Origin: a virus
IMG/VR virus record: IMGVR_UViG_3300010297_000058
Coordinates: 1 to 29,225 of that record
DNA length: 29,225 nt
Direction: 5' to 3' (one strand)
Of this stretch, positions 12,601 to 18,450 are shown in pieces. The position numbers and the translations under genes are program-made. Within the stretch, counting starts at the first letter, position 1. Every line of letters starts with the position of its first letter. The notes below the pieces were generated by a model, which had not been told where the DNA came from, ran no database searches, and was given only the letters and a program-made list of their open reading frames with translations.

Positions 12601-14814
12601 AGCAAAATTATTTGCAGCATTAAGTGTAGCAATATAATGTCTAACTACTTTCTGACGTGTTTCCATAGGTGTACTTGACCAACCATTTGCATATTCAAAT
12701 TTGTCTAAAGCAGAATATTTTTTAAGGAAAGCTGTATCTGTACTAAGTGTTACAACCGATTCACCGTCCTCGTAACTAAAGGTGTCTGTTAGTAGATTAA
12801 AATCAAATACAATATCGCCGCTATTTTCTATGTTACGATATGTAAGAGGAAATCCTAACTCTGGGTCTGCTGTTCCTCTACCTTCTTTATATGAGAATAT
12901 TTTTGTTCCTTGGAATGTGCTACTATTAAATAATTCTAAGTCACCATAATACTTTCCATCAGCATCATATAGACAGAATAGAGGTTGTTGGTTAATTGTT
13001 GTTTTTTGTTGTGTTTTAATCCAATCTGTTCCATTATAATAGTAAACAATACCCTTGTTATTACTTCCAGATTTTATAAGTACATTTTCATCTAATAAAG
13101 GTGCAGTATCTTCTGATTCTATAAGTGTAATTAAAACGTTATTGTCTATCTTAACTTTTTTAACTTCGAATACTTTGTCTTTTACTAGTTTGTCTGTATC
13201 TTTTGTGAAGATAATTCTCATACCCTCTACAATATTCACACCATCAATATTATATCCTAATGAACCTTCAACCTCGCTAAAAACATCAGTAGTAAACGTA
13301 TCTATTAGATCTACATCTTTTTTAATTTTTGTGCCAAATTTAAATAATCTTAGCCCTGGCTCAAATTCGATGATAGGTCTTTTTGCTTTACCCGACTCGT
13401 CGATTGCTTCATTAGAATGATTGTATTCGTTTGTCTTTTGTAAAACGGTCTTATGAAACCATCTGTTTGCTCTTGACCAACTGTTTCCGTCAATACTTTG
13501 TCTGTTAATTACAATATAATCTTTTGTTGTTGAATAATTTTCAGCATTATCGAACGGTAACTCATCAAAATCGTTTTTATCAAAGTCTAAAGGACGATCT
13601 GTAGAATTTGTTTGAATTACATTAAGAGACTCCTGTGGTACTAGCTTAATTGCAGAACCTACTCCTTCTACATAATAATTGCCTTCAGCGTATTTTTCAG
13701 GACTAATTTGTCCTCTAAAATTAACTTTTAATCCGTTTGTAAATTCTATTCCATTGGCACTAGTGTATTTTCTTTTGCCAATAATATCATCTTCAACATC
13801 TAAGAATGTGTTTTCCTCAATGTCGTAAATTCTTATTACACCACTTACATTTATATCATTTTTTGATATGTAGTAAAGTCTATCAGGAGAGTTAAACGGA
13901 ATTGTAAATTCTATTTTACCTTTTTCAAGATAAACGTTTGCAACTTCTTCGCCATTTTCTCCTAACTTACGAATACCATCAGGGTATAATGTTGAAACAC
14001 TTTCGTCATCTTCAAACGTTACACTACCTTCATTTGGTAATACTAACCAATCGCCGGTGTCATATGTTGATCCGAATAAATCAACTCCAAATTTACCATC
14101 ATCTTTGATGCCTTCTGTTGTAGCAACTACAACTGCTTCACCTGGCTTAAAACTTTTTGTTAAAGAAAATGCTAACGGATGTCCTTCTGTATCTATTTCA
14201 AAAGTATATTTTTGACCTCTATATAATCTTAGTGTAGGATTTCTTTCCAACTTAGTATTAAACTGAAACGATGCATCACCGTCAGCATCATCAACTGTAA
14301 TAGTATATGTACTTTGAACTTCTCTAGACTGGCCTTGTACAGCAACCGAATTTGGTCCATCAGGTAACCAGTAGTATTCTCTAAAATTAACAAATTTGTC
14401 CCAATCAATATTTGGGTTCCACGGATAACTTACTTGTGCATTAATATTACTGTGATTACTAGTATCTACATTATAATATTTTAGTTGGTTTATATAGTCA
14501 TTATAATCTTTATAAAAAGTTACATTATCTAAACTGTCTTTGATAACAGTTGCTGGTTCTAATTGGTAGTTTTCTCTATCTTTACTAGCAGGATCGCCGA
14601 TGTAATTATCTGTAGATAAAAAACTTTTAGCAACTTTACGTCCAAAGTATCCACTAATCTTTTCTGCAACTCCAGGTTGTATAAGTTGATCCACAGTAGA
14701 TTGTAAAAACTTTTGATTTGCTTCTGAACGAAAAAATCTAGGTAAAAATCTAGCACTCTGTCTTTTATCGTCATCTGGAGTAGGTAGTCCAAATTCTCCT
14801 TGTATATCGGCCAT
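643..14814 (-). CDS. Giant multidomain tail/baseplate protein (4723 aa), in the gene 7 position
   Basis: This single intact frame is nearly half of the window. It starts at an ATG whose A is the last base of the gp6 stop codon (TAATG), with GGAGGA eleven bases upstream. No signal peptide or membrane segment is visible. In order I see: an N-terminal region (residues 1-150) with LPRFFRSEANQKFLQ and WNPNIDWDKFVNFREYYWLP, which I associate with very large structural proteins of marine T4-like phages; a cupredoxin-like beta domain (about 190-325, around TLRLYRGQKYTFEI); several short strand repeats of the VFVNN/VYLNG/VYINN type; five CBM5/12-like aromatic modules (about 1566-3071); FG-GAP-like propeller blades (about 2237-3305); two pairs of GxGY...P repeats (about 3690-3755 and 4057-4135); and a C-terminal segment with IGKERIEYL...RGTLGTG near 4550. 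T4 gene 7 (a 1032-aa wedge initiator) follows gene 6, so synteny suggests a gp7-like attachment to the wedge, but I see no sequence proof. An adhesive or fibre-like role is inference. Confidence 0.85.
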   Translation of the reverse strand: MADIQGEFGLPTPDDDKRQSARFLPRFFRSEANQKFLQSTVDQLIQPGVAEKISGYFGRKVAKSFLSTDNYIGDPASKDRENYQLEPATVIKDSLDNVTFYKDYNDYINQLKYYNVDTSNHSNINAQVSYPWNPNIDWDKFVNFREYYWLPDGPNSVAVQGQSREVQSTYTITVDDADGDASFQFNTKLERNPTLRLYRGQKYTFEIDTEGHPLAFSLTKSFKPGEAVVVATTEGIKDDGKFGVDLFGSTYDTGDWLVLPNEGSVTFEDDESVSTLYPDGIRKLGENGEEVANVYLEKGKIEFTIPFNSPDRLYYISKNDINVSGVIRIYDIEENTFLDVEDDIIGKRKYTSANGIEFTNGLKVNFRGQISPEKYAEGNYYVEGVGSAIKLVPQESLNVIQTNSTDRPLDFDKNDFDELPFDNAENYSTTKDYIVINRQSIDGNSWSRANRWFHKTVLQKTNEYNHSNEAIDESGKAKRPIIEFEPGLRLFKFGTKIKKDVDLIDTFTTDVFSEVEGSLGYNIDGVNIVEGMRIIFTKDTDKLVKDKVFEVKKVKIDNNVLITLIESEDTAPLLDENVLIKSGSNNKGIVYYYNGTDWIKTQQKTTINQQPLFCLYDADGKYYGDLELFNSSTFQGTKIFSYKEGRGTADPELGFPLTYRNIENSGDIVFDFNLLTDTFSYEDGESVVTLSTDTAFLKKYSALDKFEYANGWSSTPMETRQKVVRHYIATLNAANNFAIDVYNAPGDLNDLVVSVFVNNNIQKEITDYTIYRQDSKATVIFTNDLNENDSVVIKTTSAADKNDNGFYEIPLNLEKNPLNEEITSFTFGEVADQVLSMVEDLQEFDGVFPGNSNLRDLGDIDKFGKRFIKHTGPLNLPLYHLTSKKFNIVNAIEYNAKEYEKFKREVINTATNLGFDGETKLHLDKVLQEINKDKSETQPFYFSDMLGYNTTNKIVHTIFDKDDKFYGLSKKFNLSNLSEKSVNVYLNGKQLIYNLDYNFTDEGFINLDSVQQTGDILEIYEYDNTDGAFVPPTPTKLGMYPRYHPEITIDDTFVNDDEINTTLAYTCYGQLENNHTTQGWFHPLYIDRSTARDADANGEVETIKLNGLPVYFYAPKSLVKKGVAPNTDYEEYPVIALIRGHDGSFIRAYKDFRDNLLLDFEKRIYNNIKIDYTKTLVNIHNFISGSYRNSYINSDKVNDILLKDFIQWMQGSNISDYTKNDFYNVDNTFTYNYSTSVNQNKKTVEGFWRGVYINAYDTDRPHTHPWEMLGFSIKPEWWETQYGASPYTSDNIVMWKDLETGTIKDPNGTKINPLYARPGLLNFVPVDSQGKLKSPAESGYVENIVFRDLGKPFKFGDHSPVETAWRRSSSYCFALVKAMLLNKPAHFMSMAFDTSRTVKNNANQNVYLSTQKQVNLASLSLPNTVNQNSRVFTSGLVNFVYNLIGSNVYALYDDYQYDLKNINNQLGFKLAGFTDKDKLSIILDSKSPTNDQPSGIFIPQENYDVFLNTSSPIDLIVYSGVIIEKATDGYIVKGYNFNNPNFKYFKPLTRQGDREFTFGGDPEPSADWTENKKYIKGQIVKYKNEYYRVSSNYTSDSVFDTNVHFKLDNLPVNGGKSVVIKSTFETKISNLNYGTKLTSTQEVCDFLLGYQEYLKSTGFTFDYFNDKFGTIENWNNALQEFVIWTSEGWASGTILSLSPGAYALEFKKDFAVVDDIYDEFYDYSLLSEQGLPLRQKFSSILRDSNSFSLKTKNTDSGIYNLALPLVQKEHVVIIDNETVFNDKIYQPRTGYRQERLKVLGYRSDNWLGGLNIPGFIYDDTHVTEWTRWQDYNIGSVVKYKEYYYVANNEVAGSYNFEFTNWARLNEKPESKLIANFEYKINQFADFYDLDTDNFDLEQQKMAQHLIGYQKREYLSNIIQDDVSQYKFYQGYIQDKGTMNALDKLFNSIRGQGLEFYEEWALQVGKYGSTDNIKQIEIPITQSNLRESPQSIEFVEYLPEETFDKTYRVRPFDLLDKPQDFNVNTFPTTTNKEYILSGGYVHEDDIDFKTAAITDLKDVDINQMNIEQYIWVTFENPNNWNVYQIIDLEVNSASLSVFATPDESNQYYATITLTENQGFNLESGDYVAIVGAQLYNVFSFYEVISYIDNQIFIRVSEDNNIIDFDSENFDIYTIKKVRASNFEEFNTIARESKFESQRVWIDNYAGENRWAVLENTPSYKVLGSIVNPEDPEDSTNLEVFTDYASDFAISSNNKDLFLSSPESGNGKVFYYTRNREDTAHEFVQTFTSLELPFSTENAKYGKSVSVSDDGEFLAIGIPGASQIKTKYKGDYVSNVLYSKRDIVKYKESLWRANRNIVQEGTTQTFETYDSYINIESRIDQDSTNLTLLSQAYPGLGSTSGNDHILVRAPLAQHIATTTGDYIRLKWNELSYVNGSLTSVYKPWNDTLSTFGISTDFVSGWHRIQEKITRIIIINDYLRTVDTGDTVQSSTGSATVAKVKATSTDLMIYLKDEKGTFETTDFLNLYDFANDLTAPIGTYTEVTLGETSEEFGLWLIDSPVYTSTNTPFETGKGLVYLDVLEASNYNAGTQTRIDYVNVLDTVNSIGEVNLARDRVNIIDQLTYNDPDNGLVFSDKWIVRVPTNLSNSVSSNLVGIGSSSNPSYEFYMYNYENAIDVSASGITHAITNKTQTVYDVWDGYIDIDFSGYTNFEGTIYGLKVGDVIQDVQRPLDINGQPSTNPTPTDHEATIVYIKRNTGVDFQKVRVYIKINSGLWDLEPNIAQVQILRLAGTTTDGTVREVNRLIGEINDFNADTVVPSGDAGKFLVFEADNDFAYSQYSEIFDQEYYFYTVLTQTLASEITASAPSSLNLDWSQIYHIETNEAGNPSLNGVGAVAIYSKSGINNYVLNQVLVSEFNFNVLNENFGKKVKILNSNNGYKLCVSSKGSGTEENSGIITFFEHGPIDVTNYRGKYNSNENYVIGETVSYEGRYYRARTTLTSDNNIDDSNSWEDISWRRTTDEKYRGTIAINSEYGKGSVVLYNNGLYKAKTNIITSATIGDLSTDASWTAVDNNVEYIGYIPWITSSLITGDAQFDNTDIVLFSDDFIVSENANILITKISQTGNSIALVVYVLDNGRYRYQQTIDDTDGNVGFATSFKLNPQGNKLAVSRTLDGIGSVHIYNFVSGQFDVNNPQIITPPSVFTTKKFGYTLSFGEENLAIGSLDARVFIDDSTDFIVNGIFTPEVYDQGVVYYYEEVNNNLIFAERITYGVIDDNAEQNVKINGNHLYIGASAQDNNQYQGEFFNYRKTYDAKTWTVTRQISDPVDIKKIKSAFLYNKTRDEIVSYLDFIDPIQGKIAGPAEKNITYKTPYDPASYNVGDAADTVFWSDEHVGKIWWDISKCKFTYPYQKSIQYQKDNWNELQPDASVDVYEWVESVYLPSTWDELSNLPEGSTLGISGTTLYGDTQFSKRFIYDNDSQTFSEIYYYWVRNKNSVPKTDTNRTISALDIARLIATPREQGYRFISFLSSNGISLNNCDSLITNDDIVLNIRYHIQDNRDQNEHDVYQILSDGLKNSAPHPIIETKWFDSLIGFDKLDRTVPDPVLLEKNRYGIQNNPRQGMFKNRVEALKNLVDRVNIVLENNNIVDNINMQSLNLVDELPTINSGLFDVTFNNETELTSINSKIKTPILKPVITNGKITNVQILDPGRGYKVPPTYTINGIGQDANFDIEINNLGQITRVNLTNNGSNYDNNTSITVRAYSALVITDNTLSDNSWAIYRYNSTEETWQKTRVQSYSVPRYWQYIDWYAAGYNALSKVDHYIKGTYQIEGTNAKLGQIIKVENVGTGGWLLLKRKSTTDNEDFTQVYDTIGRQNGTIKLLSSLYGVNSSTGFDNRSFDNFSFDKDPRIELRIILEAIRDDIFVGNLQNEYNQLFISSLRYVLSEQSSVDWFFKTSFVKVKHHASTLEQDITFNVDNLDNYKSYIEEVKPFKTVLREFISNHTKIEETNTSVTDFDLPTYYDDTKEKIVPNSVKVTNGEIVTTDDNITEYPRRNWLDNVGFEITDIKITNSGTEYTTKPAVEVIGGGGSGAVIEAFIGYGNITGLKIVYPGEGYTSIPTIQIAPPPNSEGVQATAYPVLGRSKPRTIRSTIKFDRNWPVLTQSVNTLEHTQSFTGTGTQTVFDLEWPMQVLNNTYVVYINNTEILSGQYSVTNTQDMSKGYTRYKGRVVLSTPAGVGDTVTIVYNKSLEILNAIDRIKFAYNPNDNMISKDAAQLMDGIDYAGVQIDTLDFGTARGWGNGEWTDFDYDTDEELEDLIVELDGSSTSIILPRALELDVSYNIYRIGIDSNDNIFSNIRYDDENFGTAQQSNLNATCQTLVGDGETQVINLNDLGIMTAIREGESYVKIVVRKVTSDGSILPYGATYDTDISGGDLNYLNASGQRPEDIIIDGDNFVTPESAKSVEELVPGQVQDTLDMQVTTKGEDSAVYSYRIFKDITNNTTYKRIDSPATKLSKELTQYDLQIEVKDATNLPEPDRELNLPGVLWIGKERIEYLVKDENRLRLIRRGTLGTGVRDVHPLGTPVYDQSRTKNITYEDVTQTQTVDSADVSSVASTFKLGFIPNSVDEFEIFINGIRLTGKTSKLYNPNIAQDSPEGDEDVAADFTLSYVIENDTPVQAIIDITNSSLLEFATRNIVVTRKKGSMWNVIGESITETETSIGFFLRSGN
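2411..2646 (-). repeat. Second pair of GxGY-P protein repeats in the giant protein
   Basis: Residues about 4057-4135 contain two tandem units. The first has ITNSGTEYTTKPAVEVIGGG and the second has IVYPGEGYTSIPTIQIAPPP. Both follow the plan I-x-x-x-G-x-x-Y-x-x-x-P-x-V/I-x-I followed by a Gly-rich turn. The same unit occurs earlier in the protein, coded at 3544-3748. I know this kind of unit from large virion proteins of marine phages, where it is taken to form small repeated beta elements; its function is not established. Confidence 0.65.
3544..3748 (-). repeat. First pair of GxGY-P protein repeats in the giant protein
   Basis: Residues about 3690-3755 contain a clear unit (VQILDPGRGYKVPPTYTING) followed by a weaker one (RVNLTNNGSNYDNNTSITVR) in which the GxGY core has become GSNY and the proline is lost. 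The spacing is about 38 residues. Together with the copies coded at 2411-2646 this gives four units at different degrees of decay. Confidence 0.55.
4900..8105 (-). repeat. FG-GAP-like beta-propeller blades in the giant protein
   Basis: Several segments follow the integrin-type blade plan FGxxVxxxxDGxxLAIGxPxxxxxxGxVxxY. Examples are KYGKSVSVSDDGEFLAIGIP (about residue 2295), FGKKVKILNSNNGYKLCVSS (about 2920), FATSFKLNPQGNKLAVSRTL (about 3147), KFGYTLSFGEENLAIGSLDA (about 3203) and QNVKINGNHLYIGAS (about 3270). Several are followed by GxVxxY-type strands such as GKVFYYTRNR and GVVYYYEE. The blades are not contiguous: about 600 residues, including aromatic carbohydrate-binding-like modules, separate the first blades from the later ones. 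This suggests one propeller with a large insertion, or two partial ones. Confidence 0.55.
5605..10119 (-). repeat. Five scattered CBM5/12-like aromatic modules in the giant protein
   Basis: Five short modules share the plan W/Y-x(n)-Y-x-x-G-x-x-V-x-Y-x-x-x-x-Y-x-A/V typical of carbohydrate-binding families 5/12. They are: WTENKKYIKGQIVKYKNEYY (coded 10119-10051), WQDYNIGSVVKYKEYYYVAN (9345-9220), LYSKRDIVKYKESLWRANRN (7840-7735), NYVIGETVSYEGRYYRARTT (5925-5775) and EYGKGSVVLYNNGLYKAKTN (5760-5605). The last two are directly adjacent. Known members of this fold bind chitin or other polysaccharides; in phage tails such modules are plausible receptor- or glycan-contacting elements, which is inference here. 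Confidence 0.55.
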
Positions 14815-17800
14815 TAGTAACTATATCCTCCACCATTTGAATTATTCGAACTTCCAGAGTTAGGCGAACTTACACTACTACTCGAACTTGAATTACCGGT
14901 GCTTGTTGCACTTGTGTTTGCTGTATTTGATGTAGTAGATACAGTTCTACTTTGTACTTCAGATGTTAGTGTAGTAATAGATGTTACTACATTTCCTGAT
15001 GCTTGTAAATTATCAGACGTTAGTTTGTCAACAATTTCTATATTATCAACTGTAGCAGCACTAATAAATATTTCGTTTGATTCGGCACTTATTTCAAATA
15101 AACTACCAAATGTCTGTGTCGATCTTTTTGGTACAATAACTATACTTAACAGAGTTGGACTTAACACATTCATTATATAAGAACTAAGTTCTTGAAAGTA
15201 AAATGTGTCTCCAAAATCCCAATTTTCAATTTGAAAAAATTGATTTATTAAATCAATAATTCTACTCTTTAGTTCATTGTTGTTAATGGCAATTCTATCA
15301 TTTTTTACAATTTTAAATGTTACTTGAAGATCTTCGTTAGCTTTATCGCCAAACAACATTTTATACTTTACTGGATGAAATACAACTTCGTCACTTATAC
15401 TTTTTATTTGATAAATTTTAGATCCGTAGTTTCTAAATAACTCGTCAGTGCTAGGTGGTAAAGGTTTTACACTAAGACCACCGTTAATATATGTTCGCAT
15501 TGCTTGATCATACGATTTAACAAGCAAATACGTATCTAAAATATTAGAAGTTGCTGGATCAATTCTATAATTAGAATCAGAAACATGTACATAATGAAAT
15601 TTTAAATTATCTCTACCTATAAATGCTTTATAGTCATTTATAATACTAAGATTATTTTGAGTTTTATTTAATACCTTAAATAAATCAAAATCAGAAAAGT
15701 AAAAAATCTGTCCATCATCAAAATTTACATAAGAACCTAATTCTGAGTCATTGGCAAATTCAGTATTAATAGTACCATTGCTATTATCAAAATATCGTTG
15801 TGAAATGATGTTATCTTTTTTAGTAATTTTCTGGAATATATATTTGTCATTGCCGATAATATCATTGAACACTCCTAGATTATCAGCTATACCATCCGAA
15901 TCACTGTCAACAAATTTTAACTGTATTTTAGTATTATCAACGTAGCCAAACGAGTCAGTATATGAATCAGAAATATGCCAAACAAAATCGTTATTAAATG
16001 CTATATTGTTTAATTGATCAGGTTGTGTGTTAATATTTAAAACAGTAATTTTGTCTTGTTGTACTTGATTAGTCTTAGGATCGTATACTTTGTTATTACC
16101 ATCATAGAAGAATTTTATTTCGTCTTTGCTTTCAAAAATATATCTTATGTTTCTATAATTAACTGTATATTGTTGTCCGTTAGTTTTAAAATAAAATATC
16201 CAGCTCGAATCTAAGTTAGATGAAAGAGTACTACCGGCGTTTTGCAAACCAAATTTAGAAGTTGTATTAATGTCTTCTGATTTTATAAGTTTCCATTGAG
16301 CACTATTTTGATCATATCGTATGCCAAAATCTTTGTAAGAAAATGCTCTATCTATTATTTGAGTTTTTAAATCTGCAGATAATGCTAATGCATATTTTGG
16401 CAGTATTTCTACTAATAAAGAACCATTAGGAATTACGTCATTAAATGTAATAGGTCCTTGACCTGTTATTGTGTTTAGCGTCCCGTCGGCATCGACTGAT
16501 TGTACCGAAACCCATTTATATGTAGAGGAACCTGGATGGTCAGCTGTACCTGCCATTATTGTATCGCCCATAAAGTGATACCCTGTAGGTGCTTCAAATT
16601 TACACAATGCTCCTGCTTGTAAATTTTTAAGTGCATTTACTGTGTAAGTTCCTACTGGGTAAATGTTATCATTGTCAACGTTGTTTCCGCTAGGTGTAGA
16701 AAATATTTCGCCGCTGTCAAGAGTCTTTTCAAAATAACCAGTAGATGCATTTGTAGTTGATGTAACTTGTTTCCAATATGCTTGTAAATCGATTGTGCTT
16801 TGTTTAAAGAAATTTGCAATATAAAAATTTCTTATATTTGGAGACTTAATCCTAGGTTCAATGTCACTATATAATATGCCTTCAATATCAGATTGTGTTA
16901 CAAACGAAAAATTAAAACTATCTGTGAATTCTTCTTTATATAATACTCCGTCATTACCGTATAAATTTGTTGCTGAGTACTTACCGCTTGGATCTCGTAA
17001 ATCTAAATACCTACTTACTCCACTTGATATTCTATTTACAGTTCGTGTTTTAATAATATCCTGATCAATCCCTAAAGGACCAATATTATAGTCTTCAGCA
17101 GTTATTAGTCTGTTTTGTGTATAGTAAGTTGCTGGAGCATTTTGTTTTATATCTGCATCTGTTTCAGACGGTCTTGCATTAGTTACAGAAGTTTTTAATC
17201 CTAGTGTAATTGTCAGTGTTTCTTGTCTATTAATTTTACTTACGTAAGGAATTTCGATTGTTACATTACTAATAGTGTTAGGGTTAATTACCATATTTCT
17301 ATTATCACTAGTTCTATAATACAAACGAAATTTACCTGCAGGTAAATTACCAAATACACCATCACTAAACACAAGATTTACTCTGTCATTTACTCGAGTA
17401 GTAACTGCATAAACATTTTTGTTATTAGCAAATAAACTGTTATAAATTATGTTGTTACCTTCAACCGAATCAAGTTTTGTCCATAAATCAAGTTCAAAAC
17501 CATTGGTGTCAATACCATATAGCCATAAATCAGAATTATTAATATTTGAATTATCAATAGCAACAGTTTGATTTGGAATTGGGTTAGTAATATCAAACAC
17601 AACACTATCCATTGTACCTTGTCTAAAGTGCATAAAAAATCCTGTATTTGAACTACCGGCGCCTTGACCGTCATTTCTATACACAAACGACGGACTAACT
17701 CCAGGTAATGGTGGTTCTTCAATTATTGAATCTCCGCTTATAATTGTACTTGTAACTTCGAATTTAGTAGATATACCCTCTACTACAGCTTCAAAATTAT

Positions 17801-18395
17801 ATATCGGAACATCTGCATTTAACGCATTAAATGTATATTGCTCAGTAGTAATATTTTGTAAATTTGCAATGTTAGATGGATTTCCAATAGAGTTTTCACC
17901 TGGCAATGCAGAATTTAAAATTTTATTAAATTGTTCAAAATAATTAGGATTTGATCTGTCATTCCATACTACAGTTTTATTGGCTAAATTATTACCGTTA
18001 GTATCAATAATACCTTCAGTAGTTGATACACTATCAAACTTTAATAGTCCGTTGGCTGCTTTGTTCCTTGTAGGATTATACGAAATTAATCTAGCTAATC
18101 TTAGAACACTTTCTCGACGTTCTGCTGTTTCTAAAAAGTTTTCTCTAGCATTTAAGTCAATTCTGAAGGATAAGTTTTGTCCTAAAAATGCAATTAAATC
18201 GATTAGCGCAAGATATTCTGAACTTTCAATATAATCATTAAAGTCTTCTGGGTAATTTTGACGTAGGTAATTAATCATTGTCCTACGTAAGTTGTCAAAG
18301 TCGTAACTTTGAAAGTCTGCATTACGAAAAGATTGATAAACTCGTTTCCAATCTTCTGTTGCTAATAATCGCGATTGCCTATCAGTTGATGACAT
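14814..18395 (-). CDS. gp6: Baseplate wedge protein gp6-like (1193 aa)
   Basis: Homologue of T4 gp6, the wedge subunit that forms the inner ring of the baseplate and joins neighbouring wedges. The N-terminus is diagnostic: SSEYLALIDLIAFLGQNLSF (about 58-77) followed by ARENFLETAERRESVLRLAR (83-102) and LISYNP, the gp6/gpJ-like signature. I chose the ATG at 18395, preceded five bases upstream by GAAGGAAA. An in-frame TTG at 18410 would add five residues but overlaps that ribosome binding site. At 1193 residues it is nearly twice T4 gp6 (660 aa); the extra length lies in the middle and C-terminal parts. The last 50 or so residues are a Ser/Thr/Asn-rich, low-complexity tail ending GGGYSY. The stop codon overlaps the giant gene's start (TAATG), and gp25 lies just upstream, the T4 order. 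Confidence 0.92.
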   Translation of the reverse strand: MSSTDRQSRLLATEDWKRVYQSFRNADFQSYDFDNLRRTMINYLRQNYPEDFNDYIESSEYLALIDLIAFLGQNLSFRIDLNARENFLETAERRESVLRLARLISYNPTRNKAANGLLKFDSVSTTEGIIDTNGNNLANKTVVWNDRSNPNYFEQFNKILNSALPGENSIGNPSNIANLQNITTEQYTFNALNADVPIYNFEAVVEGISTKFEVTSTIISGDSIIEEPPLPGVSPSFVYRNDGQGAGSSNTGFFMHFRQGTMDSVVFDITNPIPNQTVAIDNSNINNSDLWLYGIDTNGFELDLWTKLDSVEGNNIIYNSLFANNKNVYAVTTRVNDRVNLVFSDGVFGNLPAGKFRLYYRTSDNRNMVINPNTISNVTIEIPYVSKINRQETLTITLGLKTSVTNARPSETDADIKQNAPATYYTQNRLITAEDYNIGPLGIDQDIIKTRTVNRISSGVSRYLDLRDPSGKYSATNLYGNDGVLYKEEFTDSFNFSFVTQSDIEGILYSDIEPRIKSPNIRNFYIANFFKQSTIDLQAYWKQVTSTTNASTGYFEKTLDSGEIFSTPSGNNVDNDNIYPVGTYTVNALKNLQAGALCKFEAPTGYHFMGDTIMAGTADHPGSSTYKWVSVQSVDADGTLNTITGQGPITFNDVIPNGSLLVEILPKYALALSADLKTQIIDRAFSYKDFGIRYDQNSAQWKLIKSEDINTTSKFGLQNAGSTLSSNLDSSWIFYFKTNGQQYTVNYRNIRYIFESKDEIKFFYDGNNKVYDPKTNQVQQDKITVLNINTQPDQLNNIAFNNDFVWHISDSYTDSFGYVDNTKIQLKFVDSDSDGIADNLGVFNDIIGNDKYIFQKITKKDNIISQRYFDNSNGTINTEFANDSELGSYVNFDDGQIFYFSDFDLFKVLNKTQNNLSIINDYKAFIGRDNLKFHYVHVSDSNYRIDPATSNILDTYLLVKSYDQAMRTYINGGLSVKPLPPSTDELFRNYGSKIYQIKSISDEVVFHPVKYKMLFGDKANEDLQVTFKIVKNDRIAINNNELKSRIIDLINQFFQIENWDFGDTFYFQELSSYIMNVLSPTLLSIVIVPKRSTQTFGSLFEISAESNEIFISAATVDNIEIVDKLTSDNLQASGNVVTSITTLTSEVQSRTVSTTSNTANTSATSTGNSSSSSSVSSPNSGSSNNSNGGGYSY

Positions 18396-18401
18396 AAAAA
18401 T

Positions 18402-18408
18402 TTCCTTC
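18402..18408 (-). promoter_or_regulatory. Ribosome binding site that fixes the gp6 start
   Basis: GAAGGAA on the minus strand lies six bases before the ATG at 18395-18393. An alternative in-frame TTG (18410-18408) overlaps this element, so the ATG is the better start and the protein begins MSSTDRQSRLL. Confidence 0.75.
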
Positions 18409-18419
18409 AATAACTTTTA

Positions 18420-18427
18420 TATTTATG
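18420..18427 (-). promoter_or_regulatory. Candidate T4-type late promoter CATAAATA upstream of gp6
   Basis: The 55-base gap between gp25 and gp6 is the longest minus-strand gap in the cluster and contains GCATAAATATA, with an exact NATAAATA octamer. Initiation about six bases downstream would give a leader of about 19 nt containing the gp6 ribosome binding site. By eye it is one of only two exact matches I found on the minus strand, and both are intergenic. It probably drives gp6, the giant gene and further downstream genes as a late transcript. Confidence 0.6.
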
Positions 18428-18450
18428 CAAGGAAATAATAGTATCTGTTA

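Noticed and set aside
13055-13420. Plus-strand open frame of 121 codons
   Set aside because: Lies entirely antisense to the giant gene, has no recognisable domain and no upstream promoter or ribosome binding site.
17447-17722. Minus-strand open frame of 91 codons inside gp6
   Set aside because: Out-of-frame overlap within a well-supported gp6 gene; hydrophobic, Leu/Ile-rich shadow product and no ribosome binding site seen. The same applies to the nested frames at 4539-4775 and 14559-14792.
18396-18410. TTG start adding five residues to gp6
   Set aside because: The TTG overlaps the Shine-Dalgarno GAAGGAAA that properly serves the ATG at 18395; homologous gp6 proteins begin near the ATG.
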